DNA of 64,000 nt from assembly GCF_009905615.1 (NCBI RefSeq), contig NZ_JAAAKW010000012.1, forward strand, positions 62,001-126,000. Direction: 5' to 3'. The DNA is from Pseudomonas sp. SLFW (GTDB lineage: Bacteria; Pseudomonadota; Gammaproteobacteria; Pseudomonadales; Pseudomonadaceae). The notes under the pieces are model-generated. The model was given only the letters and a program-made list of their open reading frames with translations, was not told the DNA's origin and made no database searches. Shown here piece by piece: positions 28,377-35,967 of the stretch. Position numbers and translations under genes: made by a program. Positions within the stretch are counted from its first letter, which is position 1. Each line of letters starts with the position of its first letter.

Positions 28377-31023
28377 CCCCCACCTCTCCACTGCTGCCCT
28401 CCAACACCTCGCTGTCCAGGTTTGCGCTGTAATCCACGGCCAGATACAGGCTGACGCTGGTCGACAGCTTCGCCACAACGCCTGCACCAATGTTGGCCGA
28501 GGATGCGCGATGCTCGCTCTTGATACGGTCCACGCCGTTGTAGGTGACGGTGTCCCGGCCGTTGAAGGTGTGCCAGGCGTTAGCACGCAGGTACGGCTCA
28601 ACGGGAGTTCCGCTGACGACGTAACGTCCTTTGAGGCGCGCGCCGAGTCGGCCGGTCCAGTAGGTTTGGGCGTCGAAGGCGACGTCGGAGATGCCGTCGT
28701 TCTGTTTATCCAGGTCGATGCGTTGGCGGATGATTTGCGCTTGGGGTTCGAGTATCCAGTGTTCCGAGATCGGCAGCGGGTAGCCGCTTTCCAGTGACAG
28801 GGTGACGGCGTGGCCATCGGTGTCGAGTTTGACGCCGCGGTCGGAGCGGTTGGTGCCGTTCAGGCGGGTGCCCATGGCGACGGCATCCAGGTACCAGCCG
28901 CTGGGATCGACCAATGTCCAGTACGCACCGACGTGGTCGCCTTCGAGTTTAAGATGGCCGGCCTTGCGGTGCTGGAAGCCTTCGGCGAAGCCTTGGACGT
29001 CGCCGCGCAAACGGCTTTGGCCCACGAAGAAACCGAGGCGTTGCGTCTGACCGGCGTCGAGGGCGGAGGCAAAGAGGTCGTGGCCGATCTGGTAGCCGTG
29101 CGTCGAGCCATCGAAACGGGGAGACGCAGTGCCTGACCAGCTTTTCTTGAGGTCATCACCATAGAGGCGCCCCCACCCGGCGGGCACCATGCCGGTTTCA
29201 GCCAGCAGGCTTTGATCGCCTTGCCGCTCGTGAAAGGTCCCCAGGGCAGACAGTGTCATCATCTGCGCAGCGGGCACGATGACCGAATAGACAGGCACTT
29301 CGAGCCGATACAACGCAATGGGCGCTTCACCCGGGACGGCCTGCGGAACCGGCGGTGTAGTGGCGGCGGGTTCGGGAGAGGTCGCGGCCTGCGCGGTTGA
29401 AGACGTAGCCGGCGGATCAGGCGGCGCCACAGGGGCAGCGGTCGGTGCTTCAACGGGCGGTTCGTCGGCGCTCACGGTGGGCGGCGCTGCGGCGACGGGG
29501 GTGGTCACAGGCGGCACGACTGCCACGGGCGCCGAAGGCGGGACGGAAAACAGCCCCACGGCCGCCACCGAGGAGCGCAGATACCAATTGTTTTCAGTCC
29601 CCGCCGTCACGCCGCCCTTGAACAGGTAGTACTGATAAGCGCCTGCGGACAGCGAGCCTTTCAGGGCAAAGGCGTCGGTTGTGCTGGTGGCCCCGTTGAG
29701 CGCCTGAACGACTTCGATACCGTTGGACTGGGTCAGCCCGCCGAGGCCACCGAGATTGGTGACACTCAGTTGCGTATGGCCGCTGATCGAGCCTTGGGAG
29801 ACGACCAGTTTGTCGCTGGCCGACTGGTCATCGCCGAGTACCGTCTTCACCCACAACTGACCGCCCGCACCGACGTAATTGCCGTAGACGCTGAAGGTGT
29901 CACCGGCGACCGAGCTGCCTCGGGTCAGGTCGATGACCCCGGCATTGTTCAGGGTGGCCAGTTGATCCGCTTGATAGGGACGAACCGCGCCTTGTGTCGA
30001 GGTCAGTATGCTGCTGCCATCAATGTTGAAGGTACCAGTGGCGCTGGCACTGTCGCCGAGGAATAAGCTGCCGTTGCCAAGGTCCAGGCGCGACCCGTCG
30101 TTGAGGTTGACGGTTTCCCAACCCACGTAACGGGCGGGGTTGGCTGAGGCGGTGTTGCTGAAGGTCAGGGTATCGGCGCCAAGACCACCATCGAGTGACG
30201 GCGTGGCCGCAAGCTGGCTTTCAGTGAGGTTCGCTACCCGCGCGGTATCGTCGCCATCGCCCATCAGCACGGCGGAGTTGATCTGCCCGCCGCCGTTCCA
30301 GACAAACACATCATTGCCAAGGCTGGTGCGTATCTCACCTGAAATGACGCCGCCGGTGACCGTGACGTTGTCGTTGCCGCCACTTACGCTGACGTTGCCG
30401 CCGATACTGCCGCCCGACACGATGATGATGTCCCGGCCCAAGCCCGTCACCAGATTGCCGATGATTCGCCCGTTCGACATGTCGAAGATGTTGTTATCGA
30501 GTTTCATGTCGACGCGGCCAATCGTACCGCCGGTCATGGTCGCCACATCGCCATCTTCGAACGCGCCGACGATGGTGCCGCCGCTCATGAAAAAGGTGTC
30601 GCGGGTGTCGCCTTGGGAAAGCGAGAGGATCGAGCCGCCGGTCATCTGGAAGATATCCGGCCCCGCCCCTTGCTGGACGGCGCCGGTGACGGTGCCTGCG
30701 CCGATACGCAGCACGTTGGCGCCATCCCCCATGTCGAGGCGGCCCTGGATCGTGCCGGAATCCATCAGCACTTGATCTGCTGCCGGCCCCAACTGCACAT
30801 CGCCGTTAATGGTGCCGGTGCCCCCGGCGGGGAAGTTCAGGGTGTTGCTGCCCTGTAAGTCGGTCACTCCCGCACTTGTACCGCTGTCGCAGACATAGCT
30901 GTCATTGCCTGCACTCGGGGTGAGCGAACAGGCGGCATTAATCTCCGTGGCTGGCAATAACAACATAGATACGCAAGACAAATAGAGAACATTGCTGACG
31001 CTAGCCCCAATGGGCCGCTTCAT
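28360..31023 (-). CDS. Autotransporter with beta-helical passenger and outer-membrane beta-barrel
   Basis: 887 aa. Signal peptide (about 1-30, ending NAACSL). The passenger (about 30-460) has repeats of about 20 residues with a core like M-S/T-G-G-T/S-I-x-G (QMTGGSI, FMSGGTI, TMTGGTI, IVSGGSI, TVTGGVI), rich in G/D/N, as in beta-solenoids. A Pro/Ala/Thr-rich linker (about 500-570) leads to the C-terminal barrel (about 610-887; GRLYGDDLKKSWSG, YWTGRLGARLKGRYV), ending in VRVSW with a terminal aromatic residue for BAM recognition. No protease or lipase catalytic motif is seen; an adhesin-like surface protein is likely. Single gene; the 3' end overlaps the LysR gene. Confidence 0.88.
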   Translation of the reverse strand: MKRPIGASVSNVLYLSCVSMLLLPATEINAACSLTPSAGNDSYVCDSGTSAGVTDLQGSNTLNFPAGGTGTINGDVQLGPAADQVLMDSGTIQGRLDMGDGANVLRIGAGTVTGAVQQGAGPDIFQMTGGSILSLSQGDTRDTFFMSGGTIVGAFEDGDVATMTGGTIGRVDMKLDNNIFDMSNGRIIGNLVTGLGRDIIIVSGGSIGGNVSVSGGNDNVTVTGGVISGEIRTSLGNDVFVWNGGGQINSAVLMGDGDDTARVANLTESQLAATPSLDGGLGADTLTFSNTASANPARYVGWETVNLNDGSRLDLGNGSLFLGDSASATGTFNIDGSSILTSTQGAVRPYQADQLATLNNAGVIDLTRGSSVAGDTFSVYGNYVGAGGQLWVKTVLGDDQSASDKLVVSQGSISGHTQLSVTNLGGLGGLTQSNGIEVVQALNGATSTTDAFALKGSLSAGAYQYYLFKGGVTAGTENNWYLRSSVAAVGLFSVPPSAPVAVVPPVTTPVAAAPPTVSADEPPVEAPTAAPVAPPDPPATSSTAQAATSPEPAATTPPVPQAVPGEAPIALYRLEVPVYSVIVPAAQMMTLSALGTFHERQGDQSLLAETGMVPAGWGRLYGDDLKKSWSGTASPRFDGSTHGYQIGHDLFASALDAGQTQRLGFFVGQSRLRGDVQGFAEGFQHRKAGHLKLEGDHVGAYWTLVDPSGWYLDAVAMGTRLNGTNRSDRGVKLDTDGHAVTLSLESGYPLPISEHWILEPQAQIIRQRIDLDKQNDGISDVAFDAQTYWTGRLGARLKGRYVVSGTPVEPYLRANAWHTFNGRDTVTYNGVDRIKSEHRASSANIGAGVVAKLSTSVSLYLAVDYSANLDSEVLEGSSGEVGVRVSW

Positions 31024-31417
31024 CAGAAATACTCCTGCGGGATATACCCGGGATATTTACGTCCATTTAGATACCGATGCGAACAGCTGCATCGAGTCGT
31101 GACTCCCTATAGTTATCCAGATAAGTTCAGCATCGAGGGCGCGTCAAGTGAGCGGCAAGATGCAATGAAGGGCGAATGATTGATTAGCGAACCTGCGAGT
31201 GGGCCATTTTGACGCAGGGGTCACCCCGTTGTGACAACGTTAACAACCACGTACACTGCGCCTCATCTGGTCGTACCCCCCATACCCATAATAGTTTGCT
31301 GACTGCATACACCGCCTCGGTTCCCACCCTGTGCGGCGTTTCTGCTTGTCGGCGTTTTGCGTGTGAGGCTGGCGGCTTTGTTGTCGGATTTTTTCCTTGA
31401 GGCTGATGCGTCCTTTC
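31024..31417. other. Intergenic region between autotransporter and SotB-like exporter
   Basis: 394 bp between divergent genes. A/T-rich just upstream of the autotransporter. I see no complete gene, tRNA or strong hairpin; it presumably holds both promoters. Confidence 0.6.
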
Positions 31418-32596
31418 ATGAACACGACCGATGCTCAAACGGGTAGCTGGCTCAGCGTCATTGCGCTGGCCCTCGCGGCCTTCATTTTCAACACCACGGA
31501 ATTTGTACCGGTCGGGTTGTTGAGCGCCATCGGCCACAGTTTCGACATGACCACCGCTCAGGTCGGTCTGATGCTGACGGTGTACGCGTGGATCGTGTCG
31601 TTGACGTCGCTGCCGATGATGCTGATGACGCGCAACATCGAGCGGCGCAAGCTGCTGATGTTCGTGTTCATCCTGTTCATCGCCAGCCATGTGATGTCGA
31701 GTGTGGCGTCGAGCTTCGGGATGTTGTTGGTCAGTCGCGTGGGGATTGCGTTGGCCCATGCGGTGTTCTGGTCGATCACGGCGTCGCTTGCCGTGCGCGT
31801 GGCGCCTGCGGGCAAACAGGTGCAGGCGTTGGGCTTGCTTGCGACCGGCACATCACTGGCGATGGTATTGGGCATTCCGCTGGGACGGGTGCTGGGCGAA
31901 GCGCTGGGCTGGCGGACAACATTCCTGGCCATTGGCGGTGCGGCGACCCTGACCGTACTGGTGTTGATGAAATCGCTACCGTTGTTGCCGAGCCAGAACT
32001 CGGGCTCGCTGCGCAGCCTGCCAATCCTCTTCAAACGCCCGGCGCTGGTGTCGCTGTACGTGCTGACGGCGCTGGTGATCACCGCGCAGTTCACGGCCTA
32101 CAGCTACATCGAACCTTTCGCACAGATCGTCGGGAAGATGAGCGGTGACATGATCACCATCGTCCTCTTGCTGTTCGGTGGTGCAGGCGTTTTGGGCTCG
32201 ATCGTGTTCAGTCGCTACAACAACCGCTATCCACGCGGGTTGCTGATTGCGGCCATCGGCGCGCTGGCGCTGTGTCTGATTCTGCTGTTGCCGATGTCAG
32301 GCAAGGCCTCGTGGGTTGCGGCGCTGAGCGTGGTCTGGGGCATGGCGATCATGTGTTTCGGCCTGGTCATGCAGGCCAAGGTGTTGGCCATGGCGCCGGA
32401 CGCCACAGACGTCGCGATGTCGCTGCACTCGGGCATCTACAACATCGGCATCGGTGGCGGCGCGTTGCTGGGCAGCATGGTGATCAGCCAGTTGGGCGTC
32501 GCCAATATCGGCCTGGTCGGTGGGCTGGTCGCGCTCAGCGGCCTGGCACTGGCTTGCGTGGCGACCTATCGCTATAGCGAGACAATTCGAGCCTGA
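31418..32596 (+). CDS. sotB: MFS sugar/drug efflux transporter, SotB-like
   Basis: 392 aa, 12 hydrophobic segments, drug:proton antiporter-1 type. The N-terminal helix ALAAFIFNTTEFVPVGLLSAIG matches the SotB/YdeA family, which exports arabinose, IPTG and other sugars. Starts at 31406 or 31418 are both possible; neither has an ideally spaced Shine-Dalgarno (GAGG at 31399-31402), so the N-terminus is uncertain by four residues. Stands alone. Confidence 0.85.
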   Translation: MNTTDAQTGSWLSVIALALAAFIFNTTEFVPVGLLSAIGHSFDMTTAQVGLMLTVYAWIVSLTSLPMMLMTRNIERRKLLMFVFILFIASHVMSSVASSFGMLLVSRVGIALAHAVFWSITASLAVRVAPAGKQVQALGLLATGTSLAMVLGIPLGRVLGEALGWRTTFLAIGGAATLTVLVLMKSLPLLPSQNSGSLRSLPILFKRPALVSLYVLTALVITAQFTAYSYIEPFAQIVGKMSGDMITIVLLLFGGAGVLGSIVFSRYNNRYPRGLLIAAIGALALCLILLLPMSGKASWVAALSVVWGMAIMCFGLVMQAKVLAMAPDATDVAMSLHSGIYNIGIGGGALLGSMVISQLGVANIGLVGGLVALSGLALACVATYRYSETIRA

Positions 32597-32823
32597 TTGC
32601 CCATCAAGCGCCGGGTATCCGCAGATAAGTGAACGCGGTGTGTCAGGCATGACGCATCGCGGCCGTCGTAACCTCCGACTGCTCCCACAGGGCCTGCCTC
32701 AGGCCAAGTTCCTTCGCCAACCATCATTCCCATCGATAACCAACATTCCCGCGATTGCCTTCCGCTCAAAACTGAGGGGCGTAACATCGCCATCACACCC
32801 AAACACGACCGAGGGCAGGAAAA

Positions 32824-32961
32824 ATGGTTATTCATCTTCTGACTTGCTTGACGCTGACAGCTTTCACCAGCTACGTCGTCGCCCTCAAACTTTTCGCGCT
32901 GGAACCCGTGCAAGCCACGGCGGACGAAAAGGTCAATCGTGTTATGGCACCGGCCAACTAA
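32824..32961 (+). CDS. Small single-span membrane protein, unknown
   Basis: 45 aa: MVIHLLTCLTLTAFTSYVVA... One N-terminal hydrophobic helix (about residues 2-26), then a short polar tail ending VNRVMAPAN. AGGAAAA sits directly before the ATG. No family recognised. It may be co-expressed with the 93-aa gene 68 bp downstream. Support is limited to the ribosome site and the clean transmembrane pattern. Confidence 0.45.
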   Translation: MVIHLLTCLTLTAFTSYVVALKLFALEPVQATADEKVNRVMAPAN

Positions 32962-33029
32962 GGCCAAGTAGCTGACACTTATCAGCAGCTTTTACCTTTG
33001 CTTTTTCAGCTTGATGCGGAGTTATCGAC

Positions 33030-33311
33030 ATGACCCGAGACGTCACCTTGCACGTTAGTTTTCCCAAGTTCGGCAAGAACTACTACTCACAACATGTCAT
33101 CACCCGCAAAGACCGCCACGGCCTCGTCAAAGACAATCGTTTCGATGCCTTCATGATGCCCGCAGCGGAAAACCACTTCAGTAACGAAGTGGTGGGGTTC
33201 AACGATCAGTTCCGGTTTTTGACGAACGTGTTGAACACCCACTTGCTGGAAATCGAAGCCGCGCGCCCGGCCCAACGAACCCGTCAACAGGCTCAGTCGC
33301 GCAGTCTGTAA
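33030..33311 (+). CDS. Hypothetical protein, 93 aa
   Basis: MTRDVTLHVSFPKFGKNYYSQ... Soluble, no signal peptide, no recognised motif; rich in His/Asn/Phe with a basic C-terminus (RPAQRTRQQAQSRSL). GGAG lies 8 nt before the ATG and a strong hairpin follows 3 bp after the stop, which supports a real short transcription unit. Function unknown. Confidence 0.55.
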   Translation: MTRDVTLHVSFPKFGKNYYSQHVITRKDRHGLVKDNRFDAFMMPAAENHFSNEVVGFNDQFRFLTNVLNTHLLEIEAARPAQRTRQQAQSRSL

Positions 33312-33314
33312 CCA

Positions 33315-33375
33315 CAGGCCATTGATGCAGGCAGGTACGAGTTCAAATCTCGATGCCCGCCAGGTCAATGGCCTG
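33315..33375 (+). terminator. Long hairpin, probable terminator of the 93-aa gene
   Basis: 11-bp perfect outer stem (CAGGCCATTGA/TCAATGGCCTG) with an inner stem (GGCAGG/CCCGCC and CGAG/CTCG) and then TTGCTTTAT. The inner part resembles a tRNA T-arm and CCA end but no complete tRNA can be folded. Confidence 0.6.
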
Positions 33376-33591
33376 TTGCTTTATCCCCACACCTCCCCTC
33401 GTTACTCTGACATCTCTCATTGCACCTATCGCTTCAGCTCAACTTCTTTGAGCCGTGGTCGTATCCGCGTATGAAAATCGCCAATAATTCAAAATTGCTG
33501 AAGTGAAGCTGCATTATTTCGAATTTGTCTAAGTGCGGTTTTCTGACCACAATCGACCCCGCTTCAAGGCGACCGGGTCATTGCCGCAACA

Positions 33592-34545
33592 ATGCCCCAC
33601 TGTCTGCCGCCCTTTGAAAAATCAATCGCACTTGCCCCTTTTGTGCAGGAGTTCAGCCGCGACCGGCGAACTCCTTTTTCACCCCCGGAATCGCTCGTTT
33701 TGAAAACGCTTCTGCGCAGCTTCATCCCTCACTCTCTCAACACCCATCCTGCTGAATGGTCCCGTGCAGCGTTGGGTGCGGGTCTTGGCATCCTCGTCAC
33801 CGTGTTGCTCAGCCGCCAACTGTTCGGCACCGAGGCAACGCTGCATCTGCTGGGGCCTCTCGGCGCTTCTGCGGTTTTGCTGTTTGCTGTGTCCACCGGT
33901 GCATTGGCGCAGCCTTGGGCGATCATGGGCAGCTACTTGATATCGGCATTGGTCGGGCTGCTGTGTTTTCACCTGTTTGGCGGCAGCATCACCGCCATCG
34001 GCGTGGCGATCTTTCTGGCGATCCTGAGCATGTGCGTCTGCCGCTGCTTGCATCCACCGGCGGCAGGCGTTGCGTTCAGCGTCATCACATCGAGCCAGGC
34101 GCTTACCGGTCCGGACTGGCATGCGCTGCTGCCGATCATGCTCAACGCCGGTTGCCTGTTGGTGACGGCGCTGGTCTACAACAACCTGACGCGGATGCGT
34201 TACCCACGCGCGCAGGCCAATGCGACGCCCGCGCCGTCCACTGAGTCGTCAGTCAGCCACTTCAACAGCGCCGATCTGGACAAGGCGCTGGATGACGTCG
34301 GCACCTTCGTCGACGTGTCGCGGGAGGACCTTGAGGCGATTCTGCACAAGACCGAGGCTCACGCGCAGCACCGCAACCGGACCGACATCGATACAGCGCA
34401 GATCATCGAGCGCAGCACGCAAGGCGTGTCACTTGAGCATTCGGTGGCCGACGTGATGAAGATGCTGGGCGGACAAGGCCGCATGTACCTGCCGGTCCTC
34501 GACGCGGATCGCAAAGTGATCGGCATCATCAGCCTGATCGACTGA
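33592..34545 (+). CDS. HPP family membrane protein with partial CBS-like C-terminus
   Basis: Up to 317 aa. The HPP domain (about 50-210) has four to six hydrophobic segments and the family motif CRCLHPPAAGVAFSVI (His-Pro-Pro). The C-terminus (about 285-317, HSVADVMKMLGG...YLPVLDADRKVIGIISLID) looks like a single CBS motif ending early. Plant relatives transport nitrite; the substrate here is unknown. The start is unsure: the first 36 residues are unlike the family and a TTG at 33700 (KTLLRSFIPHSLN) may be the real start. Confidence 0.8.
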   Translation: MPHCLPPFEKSIALAPFVQEFSRDRRTPFSPPESLVLKTLLRSFIPHSLNTHPAEWSRAALGAGLGILVTVLLSRQLFGTEATLHLLGPLGASAVLLFAVSTGALAQPWAIMGSYLISALVGLLCFHLFGGSITAIGVAIFLAILSMCVCRCLHPPAAGVAFSVITSSQALTGPDWHALLPIMLNAGCLLVTALVYNNLTRMRYPRAQANATPAPSTESSVSHFNSADLDKALDDVGTFVDVSREDLEAILHKTEAHAQHRNRTDIDTAQIIERSTQGVSLEHSVADVMKMLGGQGRMYLPVLDADRKVIGIISLID

Positions 34546-34554
34546 CGCACGGCC

Positions 34555-35418
34555 TCAAATCAACGGGTCCCAGCGCTGGGACCAATCACCCTTCTCGCGC
34601 GCAATCTCTCGCAGCAATTCGACCGCTTTTTGCAGCGTCGATGAAGGATTTTCCCGTGAATAGACCAGATAGGTCGGATAGCTGAACTCCGGGGCCAAGG
34701 GCACACGTTCCATGATTCCGCGATCAATGTAGGACTGCACCACGCGCGTTCGAAAGTAACCGGCGCCGCCATTGTCCAGAATGTACTGCAACGCGAACGG
34801 CCCCAGGTTGAAGGCCACAGCAGCGCGGGAATACTCCGGCATCGCGGCATCGTGTTGCTGACGAAACGCCGGGCCCCAGTCGATGTACACGTAGGGCTCG
34901 GATTTGCCGACGACGCGCACCAGAATCAGCTTTTCTTCGAGCAATTCTTCGACCTGCAACCCCGGCCAATACGCGGGCTGGTAGACCAGCGCCGCATCGA
35001 GTACCCCGCGCTCGACGTCTTTCATCAGCGCATCTCCGTCCTTCACTTCGGAATGCAGCGCGTACTCGGGGATCGAGCTCCGGATCTCGCGCACCCAACT
35101 GAGCATCAACGGGTTGCACAGGCTCATTTCGGCGCCCACCCGCAGCACGTGACGGTAGCCATCCGGCAAGGGCAACTCGCGCCGTGCAGCGTCCCAGGTC
35201 TGAACCAGTTGATTGGCGAACACCACGAACGCTTCGCCGTCGGGGGTCAGTTTGGCGCCGGTACGATTGCGGATGAACAGCGTGCAATTCAGGTGACTTT
35301 CCAGTTTCTGCACCCGCGCCGTGATCGCTGTCTGGGTGACATGCAGCTCTTCGGCGGCGGCCATCAGGCTGCCGTGGCGAACGATTTCGAGGAAGGTACG
35401 GGCGAGGTCAATGTCCAT
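34555..35418 (-). CDS. LysR-type transcriptional regulator
   Basis: 287 aa. N-terminal winged helix (MDIDLARTFLEIVRHGSLMAAAEELHVTQTAITARVQKLESHL) with a LysR effector domain (about 90-280). Convergent with the HPP gene (9 bp gap). No divergent partner is obvious; the next plus-strand gene is a small secreted protein 205 bp away. Target unknown. Confidence 0.9.
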   Translation of the reverse strand: MDIDLARTFLEIVRHGSLMAAAEELHVTQTAITARVQKLESHLNCTLFIRNRTGAKLTPDGEAFVVFANQLVQTWDAARRELPLPDGYRHVLRVGAEMSLCNPLMLSWVREIRSSIPEYALHSEVKDGDALMKDVERGVLDAALVYQPAYWPGLQVEELLEEKLILVRVVGKSEPYVYIDWGPAFRQQHDAAMPEYSRAAVAFNLGPFALQYILDNGGAGYFRTRVVQSYIDRGIMERVPLAPEFSYPTYLVYSRENPSSTLQKAVELLREIAREKGDWSQRWDPLI

Positions 35419-35623
35419 CGGGGCGGCTCGGCGGCTGGCTTCGGGGCGTCACGCATCAGGACGCCGCGACATGGTAGCGCAGTGGCTTGCCGTCCAGCGG
35501 GAAGTCCTGAGGGTTTTGCAGTTAAAGCAATTCGCCATCTGGCAGAAATCCGAAATCCGCTGTCTCATGCAGCAGGTTCGTACAGATCACGAACCCCTTA
35601 CCTACCTTTCTGCGGAAAACAAC

Positions 35624-35896
35624 ATGAAACACGCCCTGCTCACCGGCCTGCTCCTGACTGCATTCGCCCTGCCCTTCACGGCGACTGCCAACGATGACAA
35701 CAGCCAGTGCCAGATGAATCTGAGCAAAGTTCGAGATGCAAAAGTCGCCAAGCCCAACCTCAGCGATGCCGTGAGAAGCGACGTCGACACCACCGTCCAC
35801 CGCGCCGAATCGGCACTGGCGCGGCACAACGATGACGGGGCGCGGGAGTGTGTGTCATTGACCCAGCAGGCGTTGCAGAAGATTCAAAGCAATTGA
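35624..35896 (+). CDS. Small secreted protein with two cysteines (paralogue of 19996-20286)
   Basis: 90 aa. Signal peptide MKHALLTGLLLTAFALPFTATA|NDD, then a mature part of about 68 aa with two Cys about 46 apart (SQCQMNLSKVRDA and ARECVSLTQQAL). Signal peptide, Cys spacing and the NL-x-K/T-x-[KR]-D-A pattern match the protein at 19996, so the two are related. Function unknown; periplasmic, probably helical with one disulfide. Confidence 0.75.
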   Translation: MKHALLTGLLLTAFALPFTATANDDNSQCQMNLSKVRDAKVAKPNLSDAVRSDVDTTVHRAESALARHNDDGARECVSLTQQALQKIQSN

Positions 35897-35920
35897 GGTA
35901 GTCACAGCGCAACCCATCTG

Positions 35921-35957
35921 CTGTGGGAGCGAATCGCGAATGAATTCGCTCCCACAG
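35921..35957. repeat. Compact REP palindrome
   Basis: CTGTGGGAGCGAAT and ATTCGCTCCCACAG around a short CGCGAATGA centre, i.e. the REP arms without the usual 40-bp loop. It lies between two convergent genes. Confidence 0.8.
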
Positions 35958-35967
35958 GTTCACGCCT

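Noticed and set aside
33330..33365. Partial tRNA
   Set aside because: Only a T-arm-like loop and CCA-like end are present; no acceptor 5' strand, D-arm or anticodon arm can be folded, and the flanks pair as one hairpin.
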